A stretch of 64,000 nt of DNA from Chalciporus piperatus (Eukaryota > Basidiomycota > Agaricomycetes > Boletales > Boletaceae), in contig JBBPTG010000007.1 of the NCBI GenBank assembly GCA_038093975.1, positions 248,001-312,000 of the forward strand, in the 5' to 3' direction. This document shows, one piece after another, positions 24,832 through 35,765 of the stretch (position 1 is the stretch's first letter; every line of letters begins with the position of its first letter). Below the pieces are notes generated by a model, which made no database searches, was not told where the DNA came from, and saw only the letters and a program-made list of their open reading frames with translations. The translations under genes and the position numbers were made by a program.

Positions 24832-25939
24832 GCCAGATGAGAGGACTCGAGGACGTAAGTACACAACTTACAATGTCTTACACAAGTCTTACATACAAAT
24901 CTCAACTTTGGCGAGAAACGCGTCAGGATGATGTCAGATTTGTCACGTGATCATGGCTATCACGCGGTGCCAGGGGTACTTGCTTATCGGAAATTTGCCA
25001 TTGGTTGCGCAGAATTGCCGCAGTCCTCCTCCCCTTATGCCTCTCTTCTCTTACCTCAACTCCCTCATCTCAACCATTCAAATATTTTGTTCTCGCTTCA
25101 ACCTCTGCACCACTCTAGGTCTTGCGATGAGTCTGGGTGTCCATAGGTGATACGTCGCAAGACAAGTGGGAGCGTAGTTCTCAGAACACTTGTCTCGCGA
25201 TGTACCTCCCTTGCCCTTGCGTCTGCACCCCGCCCCCAGCGGTAAGATCGTCGTCTCAGGATCACACCAAATCATCCTCGTATCGCATCACATCATCGGC
25301 ACACATCACTCGATGGTGTCTCTGCGCAACTCTACTGTTCCAAGTACTTCGTCATCATCCCTCTTCCCGCGTATTTGCCTCATCACCACCCCTCCATTTC
25401 TCTGCGTCTGAACCTCGTCGTCTCACCGTCACCTGACTTTTCGCTGGATGTGTGGGATTTGTCCTCAAGTTTCATCCGTCGGAATGGCCTCCCGTATGAT
25501 CAAAGCACAGCTGCCCTCATTTCCGCCGATGAACTGGTTCAAACCAGCTTGTCCTGTTCCCCGAGTCAGCGCTCGTTAGCGAAGCGATGAAACGTCGTGA
25601 TCCGACGCGATATCGTCTCATGTTGTACCGCCAACTTGGGTGAGCATGTCACTCCCTTACTCTGGAGCAATTACCTGTGCGACATCTATCTCCCTTGCTC
25701 TGGAGCAATTATCTGTGCGGCATCTGTGACAACCTGACGAGCTGCTACCTGGGGATGTTTATTTGAACACTGTTATCATTCGAATTCCATAATTTCCGGT
25801 TGTTTGTGTCAACCTGAAACTCAGGCACCAGCTGTCAGCGTCAGTTCTCGGCAACCACCGTATCTTAAAAGGTAAGTGTTCAGCCACTCACACTAGTCAT
25901 TCGCCACCCCTTAGCTCACTACACGCTACATTCTTCACC
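24832..25939. other. intergenic region upstream of the copper transporter
   Basis: About 1.1 kb between the rhodanese start (-) and the Ctr start (+). Several open frames on + (e.g. 25137-25436) have no recognised motif. It contains a 38-bp tandem repeat (listed separately) and a TTAAAA at 25865-25870, 70 bases before the Ctr ATG. Confidence 0.5.
25652..25727. repeat. two-copy 38-bp tandem repeat with inverted TTGCTC motifs
   Basis: Copy 1 is 25652-25689, copy 2 is 25690-25727, differing at few bases. Each has an inverted pair spaced by TG: TTACTCTGGAGCAA at 25657-25670 and TTGCTCTGGAGCAA at 25695-25708. TTGCTC/GAGCAA is close to the copper-response element TTTGCTC bound by yeast Mac1, which is also paired in the yeast CTR1 promoter. 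It sits about 210-290 bases before the Ctr ATG. The regulatory role is inferred. Confidence 0.6.
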
Positions 25940-26558
25940 ATGGATATGAACGCACCTTCCAACTCCTCTATGAGCCAGTCGAGTTCCATGATGATGATGA
26001 CGTTGCATTTTGGTGCAACCGATTACATTCTTTTCCAGGCCTGGCGCCCCTCATCCACTGCAGCCATAGCGGGTGCTTGCATCGGGCTGGTTGTGTTCTG
26101 CATCTTAGAACGTTTGCTTGCAGCCTGTCGTCGCAGCCAGGAATTAAAATGGAAGGCTAGGTTTGCCGAGTCCTCGTTGTTTACACACACAAATTATTGA
26201 CAGTTCGGTAGCACGCTATTGGAACTTCGTCGCTCATGTGGTCTACTGTCTTGCTCTGGTGAAGAAAATTCAAAGGAAGAAGTCTTCAGGGTCGGCGCTT
26301 CTTCCGCACGCCCACACGCCAGGCTCCTACCCCCTTTCACGCCGTCTCGCGATATACCCCGCGGCGTGCTTCAAGCCATCCAATCGACCTTTTCGTATGC
26401 CCTGATGTTGATCGTCATGTAAGTCGACTGGACCTATGATTTCTGCGTCCCGACTTGCTCATTTTTATTGCAGGTCTTTCAATGGTGCATACATCATCTC
26501 AATAATCTTGGGACTTGCGGTCGGGGAGGTGTTGTTTGGACGTATTGGGCGTTATTAA
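25940..26558 (+). CDS. Ctr-family copper transporter
   Basis: Homotrimeric membrane channel importing Cu(I). Exons 25940-26160, 26212-26418, 26474-26558; 170 aa. A Met-rich N-terminus (MDMNAP...MSQSSSMMMM) is a typical extracellular copper-binding tail. TM1 spans about residues 39-60. A basic/Ser loop leads to TM2 (about 124-146) with the M-x-x-x-M selectivity motif at Met139 and Met143. TM3 (about 147-166) has GLAVG at 156-160, the G-x-x-x-G packing motif. The size fits small Ctr proteins of the Ctr2/Ctr3 type. Location (plasma membrane or vacuole) is not decided by the sequence. The next gene codes for a BIM1-like copper protein. Confidence 0.92.
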
Positions 26559-27360
26559 GTCGGTGCGGTGGCTTCTGTATACCCTTGGTTGTGAATACCC
26601 ACATTCTCTTGAAACCCTTCGGACCGAGTATTCTAAGTACATACCTTATGTCATTGTATTTATTGCTGAGATGAATCTAGTTGCTACGCTCATTGTAACA
26701 CATCCATCGCACTTCACCTTAAGATGAGTCCTAGCCTAATAGATACTCCTCGCATCGCTTGAAGGTATGGCTCACCAACGTCCTCGTCGTTTCAAACCAG
26801 CATTACCTTACTAACTCGTGCGAGTCATGTTAACCGGCTGGCATTAGATCGCCTCCAGCCACGAGCGCTCACTGGCTGGCTCTTCACGCCTTATCACCTC
26901 TTCAAACATATGACCGATTTCTGGAGCGAATCTCTACACGGTCCGTGAGTTCCAAGTGGATCGCTGCTAAATTCATACTACAGAAGTTACTAGTTTTTCC
27001 GATCCCCCTTGTGCCTGTTTGCGGAAAAGGTGCACCGTGCCATTCCAAAAACCACATGCGTGCTTGGGGGGGGGCCGGGTGGACAATATCAAATGACCCT
27101 TTTTCTGTGCGATCTCTGCATGTTGGTGAGCTGATCTCCAGAGTTGGGATAAAAACAACAGTCATCTAATCAGTGCAAAAACGGCCTCGAGTTTTCTGCC
27201 GATCCCCTCAGTAAGCCAAACAAGACCATCTTCAGGTGAAAAAAGTTTTTTCTGAAGTTACTAGCAGAGGGGCCGGTATGCCAATAGAAACGGTTTAAAA
27301 GTCGGAGTGAGGAGGATCCCCGGAACATTTTACAGTTGAGATAACAGTCTGTACCGCAAA
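26559..27360. other. intergenic region between Ctr and BIM1-like genes
   Basis: 800 bases without a supported gene. It holds the Ctr 3' flank and the promoter of the BIM1-like gene, a G-run at about 27067-27074, and a near-palindrome at 27230-27257 (listed separately). Confidence 0.5.
27230..27300 (+). promoter_or_regulatory. putative promoter of BIM1-like gene: palindrome, CCAAT, TATA-like
   Basis: CTTCAG-GTG-AAAAAA-G-TTTTTT-CTGAAG at 27230-27257 is an inverted repeat with a 3-base insert on one arm. A CCAAT follows at 27281-27285 and TTTAAAA at 27294-27300, 61 bases before the ATG. The spacing suits a core promoter; the palindrome's function is unknown. Confidence 0.4.
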
Positions 27361-28154
27361 ATGCGCTTCACTTCGTTCGCTCTCTCTGCTGCGTTTGCCA
27401 CCGTTGCAGACGCACACTTCCAGCTTCAATATCCTCTGCCAAGAGGCCCGTTCGTTCAGAACTCGGAGCCAGGGTTCTGCGGTCGGTAGTATTCAAGTTT
27501 AGAGTTATCAGTGACTGAACGGCCTTGTGATGCAGACGGTTACACCGACGCTGTTGCTAACCGCACACAATTTCCTCTCACCAACGGGGTGATCAACCTT
27601 AACAGCGAGCACACTCAGTGGACAGGTAATTCCTTCCGATTATTGAAATATAATCAGCGAAATTACCAGGTCTTTTTCTTACAACACAGTCGGAGTGATT
27701 ATCTCCACAAAGCAGGATCCGACGTCATTCGCTGATTTCAACTCCTCTTCGGGATATCAGCTCGTCGCCCCATACATCCAGACAACTGGTGAAGGAAAAT
27801 TCTGCTTCCCCATCGACATTGCTGCGTCTAATGTCTCTGGCATCCATGACGGAGCAAATGTGACCATTCAGGTGGTCTTCGATGGCGGTGATGGTTTCCT
27901 CTATCAGGTTGGTCTAAATGCTCTGATTCATAGGATATCAAGGCTAAAGGATCGTGAAACAGTGTGCAGACTTGACTCTTTCGAGCAATGCGACTGTTCC
28001 GGGCGACGCGACCTCTACCTGTTCCAACATCACGGCTACCTCAGGCCCGACCGCGACCTCGACCTCGAAGCCTACGAACGCTGCTATCAAAGACACAGCG
28101 GCAATGTCTGGCGTCGCTGCAGTAGTTCTGGCGGGCCTTGCAGCGCTCCTTTGA
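27361..28154 (+). CDS. secreted BIM1-like copper protein (LPMO-like, GPI-anchored)
   Basis: Exons 27361-27481, 27536-27625, 27690-27907, 27963-28154; 206 aa. A signal peptide (residues 1-18, ending ADA) places His19 at the mature N-terminus (HFQLQYP), as in the copper brace of LPMO-fold X325/BIM1 proteins. FCDGY at about 39-43 and CF/CADL Cys residues fit the family disulfides. A Ser/Thr-rich linker and hydrophobic C-terminal tail look like a GPI signal. Known relatives include Cryptococcus Bim1, which helps Ctr1 import copper, and symbiosis-associated X325 proteins; they bind copper but do not cleave polysaccharides. Intron 1 uses donor G/GTCGGT to keep CDGY in frame. It is the next gene after the Ctr transporter, same strand. 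Confidence 0.9.
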
Positions 28155-29907
28155 GTAGTACGGACATAACGTTTGCATGAGAACTAACGACCGGAGAGAA
28201 AGTGTTATAGGCAGCCGTCCGTGTACACGCTACCCCGCATGGTGGCATCGTTATCGCTGTTATGTGGGGCCCTGTTTTCAATAATGACATTCACGAGGAG
28301 TCCTGGCCTCTGGCTACGAGTGTGATAAAACTCTATGGCTCAAGAACACTTCGCATATGAGATCTTGAGACTTGGGTATATCCGTCCACACAAAACCATG
28401 CATGTCATTGCCTAGGCGACTTTCGGAATGAAAGATCGTCGACGAGCGACCTGGCATTATGCCTGCCAATACAGTAACACGTGTCTTGTGAAATAGTATG
28501 CAAGGGGGCCGCAGGATCACATCAGTTTGGAGAAGCAAAATTGATGCAATGACGGAAGTAAGCAGGTACATATGGCTCGAAGAAATAGACCTGAGGCATG
28601 ATCGTTCATACTTGCGCCGGCCTACCAACTGCAGTGATGCGTGCGATAACTGCGCATCCACCTAAGATGCCGGCATCATGAAGCAAGCGGAGATGGGAAG
28701 GTAGTAGGCAACGACTCGATGATACGTGTGAAGTACATGCCTGTGGCATCCTCGCGCATTCTTACACTCGCAGATGTGGATAAACCAGGCAGTCGTGATC
28801 CCCGAAAGGAGGCGGCGGCGGTCAGCCAGGTGGAGCGCCTTCAATTTCACCATTAGCGACTTGCCTCGAGATAAGTTACCAGGATGAAGTAGACCGTGAC
28901 GATACTGTGAGATACCAAGTTGAGCAACATACGTTGATGCTACGTCAGTTCGTCATATGGCAGAGAAATCATGACAGAAGATGACGCACTGCATTACGGA
29001 CTGCACCGACTTTGGTTCACCAGCGACGTCGACAAATCTTCAGGTTGTTAACTTAGTCTCGCAACCATCCGTTTTAGTCTTCGCCTCGGAGGGCCGGGCC
29101 GGTTGGTCAACTGGCCTAGTTTGGTAGATCAAAACGCGCTCGCCTGCATTTTGACCAGCGACGGTACCGGTTCTAACAGTCTCGGATCAACTCAGAAAAC
29201 CAATGTCGAGTCGAAATCAGACGTGAGTCGGAAACGCTCCATCTCCTTTTCGAGGTCGCCCTCTTTGGCGGATTTCTCAGCAAACAGCCAACTGAAACAG
29301 AGAAGACGCTTATCAACTTGAACCAGGCTAGTCACCGCATCTCCGACGCTAACTGTCATATGGAACCCGGTCATCTGTGAAGCTGTGATTCTCCTTCGCA
29401 GAGCAAGGGTGAGGCGTGGCACTTGCACTTCTGAATTTCATCTGACCAAAGTATGTCTGAGATGCATCCATGAAGGTCTTGGGATCAGAAACATGGGTTC
29501 CTGGGGATGATCATTGGGAAAACAATTGTTTTCTGGCCGAGCTGAACACTCCGCTAGTTGCTTGAGCTCTATGGTTACAACAGGCTAGTATGTCTCAGGA
29601 GGTGGAATGGATCTCGTCACCGGGATACACACAGGCAAGACTCAAAAGTAGCCTGAGACTGACTGAGACAGTGGCTTCGATTGTCAGTCACAGAGTAAGC
29701 CATCACGACACTCTTCCGGGATCTTACCTTGATACGTTCAGAAGGGCTCGCGGTACTGCTCGGTTTGAAATGGCGAGTGGCAGTGCCAAGAATGCCTCAT
29801 GTTTAAAGGGGGGAGTGTATTGATCAGCCTGTGGTTAGCGGCACCGCAGCACTGACACGGCCCTCACAACTAGACCCTTTGACGCCCAAAGCTTGCGACG
29901 CGCCCCC
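28155..29907. other. long stretch without a supported gene
   Basis: 1.75 kb, unusual for this compact window. Open frames on both strands (e.g. - 28314-28661, + 29103-29321, + 29590-29823) lack recognisable motifs and do not splice into a sensible protein. A TTTAAAGG near 29803 lies about 100 bases before the next gene. It could hide a degraded gene, a noncoding RNA, or a fast-evolving protein. Confidence 0.4.
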
Positions 29908-30447
29908 ATGAAATGGTTTCGTCGAAAGTCCAACCAGCCTTGGGAAGTCCTAGGGTGCGAGAGTGTCGAGCCCGTGCCGATGTTTGAAGAAGAAGGTTGT
30001 AGTACCCTCTCCGATCTGAAGCGAATAATGTTGTCTAATTGGTTTTTACCCAGAGATCGATATCGTGCGTGTTGGAGCCTCCGACACGTGCGGGAAGTAC
30101 ATCTTCGACTTCAAGAAGTGCATCCCGGACGGGGATCAGTGTGCCAACGCACTATCATTTTCTCAGCAGCAGCTGATGCAGGAGGTTTCTAGGAAGGGTT
30201 ACAACGTCCTGCTACTTGAGGGGTTAGCCTACTCATTCTGATTCTCCCGGTATTTCTACATCACAACTCGCAGTCGGCTGATCACATTTTGGTTCACAGC
30301 TGGGCGTTGACCCGCTTACGACAGGGGAAGCTTCATCGGATAGAAGTAGAATATACTGCGCGCCCGGGATACGCAGCTGGGAAACCACCTGCCTCGCGAC
30401 GACCCCCTTTCATAGCCGTCCTCCACGGGCAGCGTTTGCTTTCGTAA
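29908..30447 (+). CDS. small protein of an unrecognised family, paralogue 1
   Basis: Exons 29908-29995, 30054-30222, 30300-30447; 134 aa. The three pieces join in phase only with acceptors CCCAG at 30053 and CACAG at 30299. Starts MKWFRRKSNQPW, no signal peptide or membrane segment. A core VSRKGYNVLLLEGWALTRLR resembles SRKGLYSVAKMMGGNVLLEEQWD of the next gene, and both continue into a beta-rich HYSA/EYTARP segment (KLHRIEVEYTARPGYAAGK here). Function unknown; I infer a small cytosolic beta-rich protein. The paralogue downstream supports the model. Confidence 0.65.
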
Positions 30448-30861
30448 CTTATCGATCGTGTGTACTCTGCAGGCATTCCTGGTGTATTTGTATTTCGTCC
30501 TCGTGGCTCACTACTCCACCCAAGCACACATATGTTCGCTCAGACTCTCAGGCCCGTTAGGCACGATCTGAGCCGACTGCGAGATGCATATTGAAGCGGT
30601 CACGATTACGCATTTCAACGATGGGAAGTGATGGGTGGTTATATTACTCAACGGCCTCGCTTTAATTTAGGAGACGCCTCGTGTAAGGGTCTCGTTTAGC
30701 AAATGAATCGATCAAGTCACCTCGGAGGGAGTTGCGGAGACGGGTTTGCAAAGGTGCCGGATGCTTCGAATGAGTCTATTTAATAGCAGCGGTAAGATCC
30801 AAGTTTCTTCGGTCCTCCTCCTCTGTCGATGGTTCTGAAGTTCCTCACTAGCCCAGTAGAC
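30448..30861. other. spacer between the two paralogues
   Basis: 414 bases with no supported gene. A tatttaatag at about 30776-30785 lies roughly 80 bases before the second paralogue's start and could act as a TATA box. Confidence 0.35.
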
Positions 30862-31482
30862 ATGGTTAACTGCTTCACCCTCATCTTCTCCCGCCTCTTC
30901 GGCAAGCAGGTCGAGCGTACCCGTCAGAACATCGAGGTTGCCACCAAGGGGAGTGATACCGACAGCTTGAAGAGCTGTTCGGGTCCTGCGTGCACGCACG
31001 AGAAGCTCGCCAACACCAAACCGGTCAAGGTCGGGCCCCGTGTTGCGCATACTGAAGAATTCCTCTGCACGGGAGGTGTCGACGCTGGGAGACTTGTCGA
31101 TATCTCCCGCAAAGGGCTGTATTCCGTTGCAAAGATGATGGGCGGTAACGTCCTATTGGAGGAGCAGTAAGTCTTTCCAGGTCTTTCCCCGATTGATCGC
31201 CATCAGAATGATCACTGACTGTTTCATTCCGACACAGATGGGATTGTGTCATCCGTCACGCTAGACTCCAAAGTCGGAAACGTAACGAATTCAAGGTCAT
31301 CGTGAGTGCACCTTTTCTGTCCAGTGGATCGCATGATGGAATTGAACGTGCCACAGGTTCATTACTCTGCGACAGTGGCGCGATCGAATTGGCCAGATGC
31401 GCAGACACCCGTGCAGATTGGGGCCGCCAAAGGCGTCAAGGGGTTGATGACCGTCCTGGATCGCCATGCAGATGACTGTTAA
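30862..31482 (+). CDS. small protein of an unrecognised family, paralogue 2
   Basis: Exons 30862-31166, 31238-31301, 31357-31482; 164 aa. Donors GTAAGT and GTGAGT with CACAG acceptors close in phase. Starts MVNCFTLIFSRLFGKQ; an in-frame ATG at 30829 is possible. Shared with paralogue 1: ISRKG...GGNVLLEEQWD followed by R-x-R-K-R-NEFKVIVHYSATVARS. It has a Lys/Thr-rich insert (about residues 20-60) absent from paralogue 1. No known domain recognised; function unknown. Confidence 0.65.
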
Positions 31483-31780
31483 TCTGCCGCACCGACCGTC
31501 TCTCTTTCTTTTTCTTCGCTGGGTCTTAGGAGTTTTCGTGGGTTTAATGGGCTTCAAGTGGGTTTAATGGGTTTGTATCGCTATAGAATTCAGGGATAGG
31601 GCCACATGTATAACAAGCAACGTCAGTCACGACTCAAAAAGTGCGAGCAGCCACTAATGTTGTACCACCATGTACGGTAGTGTACAAATAGCTTACGATG
31701 TACGACTTAGCTAGACGACCGCAACGACCAGACACGACGATAGAATTCAATGATTTCTAAGAGATTTAAGTAGTTCAAAT

Positions 31781-33084
31781 CTAGTTTGACTTCTCGATCC
31801 GGCTCTCCGTCCTGCTAGCGTACCCTGTCCAAGACTGCAACATCACTTCATTAATTACTGGTCGGGTCAACGACGGTCCGATTGTCACGCACCTCATCGT
31901 ACAACGCAACATTTGGCGCACCCAAGAGTTTCAGAGCCAGCCACAGCACCCCTGCCGTCATGCCACTTCCGCAGGAGGTGGTGATGGAGCGCTTCCCTGT
32001 CAGTACTAGCTCGGCCTGGTCTGCTCCAATGCTGTCCACGAGGGCTTTCCGTAACTCAGGTTCAGATAAGAAAGTCATATACTGAATAGAGGTATTCGGA
32101 ACGGTGTGAGGTTTCAGGAAGACATTAAAAGGAAGGGAGAACGAATTGGGTATACGTCCAGAAGATAAGCCAGGCCGCGGCTCCGGGTCAGTTCCAAGGA
32201 AACTGTACGTTATCAAGGATCAGGATGTGGTGCGATTCACAGCAGAGGGAATGCATACCGGCCGCGGGAACGCGCGTCGACAACTAATTCAACCGCAGGA
32301 TTCGACGCTGGGTCCACGAGGGAGTTGGCTACCACTTGTTCGTAGGCTGTCATCGGCTCTTAGAATGAATACGATTGGTCGATAGGACAAATGAAGGCTC
32401 ACAGCGGACAGCAGCTCCATCAAGGACAGGGGTGGGATATGTGGACGTCTTTGCTTCTGTCAGTGGAACACCCGCAGTTTGAAAACCCTCTGCCTCCCAT
32501 CGTGGCAGACCACCATCAAGGATGCTAGACTTCTGATGGCCGAAAGCCCTGAACATGAAGAGGGCACGAGGTGAGGAGAAGACACCGTGTGTATCGTATC
32601 TAAGTGATTATCGATTACTCTGGGTCACACTCTTGTGCTTCAGACGGGCTCACATTACCACATGAGAGTTGGGCTGGATTCCAAGCCTTTCTATAACGAG
32701 CACGGGTGATATTCAATGTTAAGGAAGACCATGCAAGGTATATTTGAGTTACTGACCACATGCATCAGCGAATAATCGCTCGGTAGGCATCATGTGTTTA
32801 AGACCAAGTTCATGAGGACTTGCGACCTCATCGAGGTCCAAGAACTGTGCGCCAGGGATGCGCTTTCCTTGGAACTCCTGGAGAGCTCTCCTCGGAGAGT
32901 TGGGCATGAACCAACTGGCATCGAGGACCGAGACGTTACCCGAGGAAATCTCGTCCCGCAGCTGGGCTGGTGATAGCAGATATGGGGCCCCCTTTGTGGA
33001 CGACATGAGCCTCACTGGGGAAGAGACAGCAAGCCTTGTCCCCAGACGGAACAGGCCGCCGTTCCGAGTCGCTGCGGTCAGCAT
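31781..33084 (-). CDS. TUM1: 3-mercaptopyruvate/thiosulfate sulfurtransferase, mitochondrial
   Basis: Two-domain rhodanese; TUM1-type enzymes move sulfur to persulfide acceptors for tRNA thiolation and molybdenum cofactor, and make H2S. Exons (minus): 33084-32757, 32690-32654, 32599-32403, 32346-32259, 32202-31893, 31834-31781; 337 aa. Presequence MLTAATRNGGLFRLGTRLAV, then VSVLDASWFMPNSPR, IPGAQFLDLDEVASP and VIYDTHGVFSSPRALFMFR of the inactive N-domain. The C-domain has VVDARSRGRFLGTDPEPR and the active loop SCGSGMTAG (CGSG type, mercaptopyruvate-preferring), ending ESWTGYASRTESRIEK. Exon 2 is only 37 nt. Confidence 0.93.
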
Positions 33085-33221
33085 GGTAGAAAGCAGAAAA
33101 GATTTATTTATTTATTTTCGCAGCATCTGGATATGATAAGTCTCAATCGGGGTGTCCTCCTTGGACAGACTTGCTGAACCAACTCAGGCTGATTGTTACA
33201 GAGTCCACGAGGACGACGATA

Positions 33222-34901
33222 ATGCCGTCTGATCAGAGCACCTGGCTGATCGCTGTCCCGAACGATGGGGACGCCGAGGGTCTCCTCCCAGAGCTGGGAC
33301 CCAAACTCGCTCAGGCATCACGGGTCTCGCAGTTGTCCGAGCTTCCCATTCCTGCATTCAAGGTGGGTCGGTTTCCCTGTCAGTTACTCGGTGGGCGGAG
33401 CTCAGTGAGGTTCCGGTGCTATAGACCGGCACACTTGACACCTTGATCACCCTGTCCGAAGAACTCCCGAAGCAAGACGCGTTCTTCACCTCCACCGTCG
33501 CAAAGACCGTCGATACACTGCGCAATCTTCTCAATAATGACCCAGCAAAGCTTGCGCAGCACATTCTCGTGAACGAAAGAAGCGTCGACGACTACCTATT
33601 GAAGGGCTGGCGATGGAACGAGGGCCGATACGGCGTGGAGAGAAGCCTGCGAGAGACCGTAGATGTCCTCAACAAGGTAATATCACGCACTTCCATCCCG
33701 TTTCCACCCCTTTCACATCAATGACAGCGCGCTCACCACGCGTACAGGAAATGGCATCCATTGACAGCATGATGAAGTCTAAACTGAACAACTATAACCT
33801 TGTCAAGGGATCGCTCGTGCAAATGCAACGAAAGAAGACGTGCGTTTTACGCCCCGTGTTGCTCTGGAGCTCCACCACTGACACATTACACGCCGCAGTG
33901 GCAATCTCTCCGTGCGATCTCTGGTCGATGTCGTGTCCAAGGAAGACGTGATACAGGATTCGGAATACCTGCAAACATATCTCGTGGCAGTACCGAAGTG
34001 AGGCTTTCAGGTCCCCTCGTTTCATCGCTTTCCGCTTGCTCACAGCCATAACCTTTTTTTCGATCCGAAAAGAACTCTGAACAAAGAGTGGAATACGAAA
34101 TACGAACGCTTGACGAGTATGGTCGTACCGCGTTCATCATCGTGAGTCATCGTGATGTCACTGTAAACACGTTCCTGATCATACCACATCATCAATCTCC
34201 ACGCAGCCTCATTGTAACTGACGATGAATATTCCCTCTTTAGCGTCGTGATCTTCAAGAGGGTACACGACGAGTTTGTGCAGAAATGCAGAGAAAACAAG
34301 TGCGTTGATCGGCGAAAAGACAAAATGGAAGTCGTCATGAACACTGAAACCACACAGGTTCATCGTGCGTGACTTTGTGTATTCAGAAGCACAGATAGAC
34401 AAACAAAATGAGGAGCTTGACATGGCGGATACCACCGAGAAAGAACTATGGGTGAGGAACTGGCTAGAACTTGTTGCGTCATTTCTTCACCCCACTCATC
34501 CCTCGCTTTCTAGACGGAGTTGCTGAGACTGTCCAGGACGAACTTTTCTGAATCGTTCCAGCTCTTGGTTCACCTCAAGATATCGCGTCTGTTTGTAGAG
34601 AGCGTCCTCCGATACGGTTTGCCCGCCAATTACGTCGGACTCGCTGTCAAGGTAATGCCACCGCACTTTCCTTTCCTCCGTTCCTGTGCTTAACGCTCGC
34701 TCACCACAGCCCGATCCAAAGTCACTCAAGAAGACCTTGTTGGTCCTGACCAACCAGTTCGCATACCTTGCTCCTCGTTCGGGCCGATCTCAGAAACAGA
34801 AAGGCAGCGGGACCGACGAATTCATAGGAGAGTATCAATCGCTCCTGGAACAAGAGCTTTTCGATTTTGCACTGTTCGAGTTACCGTGGATCGTTTTCTA
34901 A
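33222..34901 (+). CDS. VMA5: V-type proton ATPase subunit C
   Basis: Peripheral V1 subunit that bridges the stator stalks and controls reversible V1-Vo assembly. Nine exons: 33222-33362, 33425-33676, 33748-33839, 33899-33997, 34046-34141, 34207-34299, 34358-34451, 34514-34651, 34710-34901; 398 aa, close to yeast Vma5 (392). Diagnostic blocks: [11 protein letters not shown] at the start, [73 protein letters not shown] and [17 protein letters not shown] near the end. Divergent from the sulfurtransferase gene, with about 137 bases between starts. Confidence 0.95.
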
Positions 34902-35765
34902 CACTCTTATTTCTCCCTGTGATGTCGCATCGCCGTGCTTTAGTACTCTGGCGACGCCACCTGATAATGTCGAACGAATCATACCACCAGATAAATATAT
35001 CGTATTAGTGGAAGGATAGCAATATGACCAACCCACTATTGTATGACTATCTGACGATGTAATTTACAAAAGCAAGAACGGAGACGGAGACCAGAGACAG
35101 ATCGAGCAACATGTGAAAAGAAACACAACGAGAAACAGAATCCGGGACTGAGACAGAGAAACAGACACAGGATAGAAATATGATAGGGACCAGCTGCCTT
35201 GCGATGGTTTAGAGGAAGTGTGGTGTTGATTGGAAAAAAGGAGTGATGGGGATAGTTGAGTGGCGACACGTTGATCAAACGAACGCGTATATAGTGGGCG
35301 TAGAAGAAGAGTGCGTGGAGATATCAAGAGAAGGGATGTGGAAGGAAATGATGCCGTTGTATGATGGAGATGACGTGATTGAGATAGCGAGACACAGACG
35401 GAATGATGGATGCGATGGGACAGGGTACCGGATGGAGATTTAATCTCCTGATGCAAGGCCCCAGATAAATAAATCCTAATCTTGAAAGGACCATGACAAG
35501 AGAGAGGGAGAGAGTGGGAGAGTGGAAGAATAAAAGTGGGTTTCAGAAGGGTTATTGCGGTTCTTCCACTTTCCTTCTCCAGCGGGGTAAGACGGTGTTC
35601 TCGACCGGGTACTTCTCCGTGTCAATGATTTTATTTCCTTGGTCCGCAGGCAAACCTGAACCATTCTCGATTTCTTTCTTTCCTTTTTTTGGTTTGGTGT
35701 ATTGTGAAAGGTGAAAAGCGTTGGGGTAAATAGGAGTCGGATGGTGAGTACGAGCGGGGGCGCCC
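34902..35765. other. convergent intergenic region
   Basis: 860 bases between the VMA5 stop (+) and the KH-protein stop (-). Open frames here are low complexity (Ser/Leu on -, Arg/Glu on +) and not convincing. It probably holds two 3' UTRs. Confidence 0.45.

Noticed and set aside
25137..25436. 99-codon frame on + upstream of Ctr
   Set aside because: Composition is Ser/Pro/Arg-rich and no homologous segment or clean intron set was visible.
28314..28661. 115-codon frame on - near the BIM1-like gene
   Set aside because: A weak hydrophobic segment suggested a membrane protein remnant, but no family pattern could be recognised.
31539..31572. Two copies of gtgggtttaatggg 20 bases apart as a mobile-element footprint
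   Set aside because: A short direct repeat in the 3' flank of the second small paralogue, with no terminal inverted repeats or coding content; probably simple duplication.
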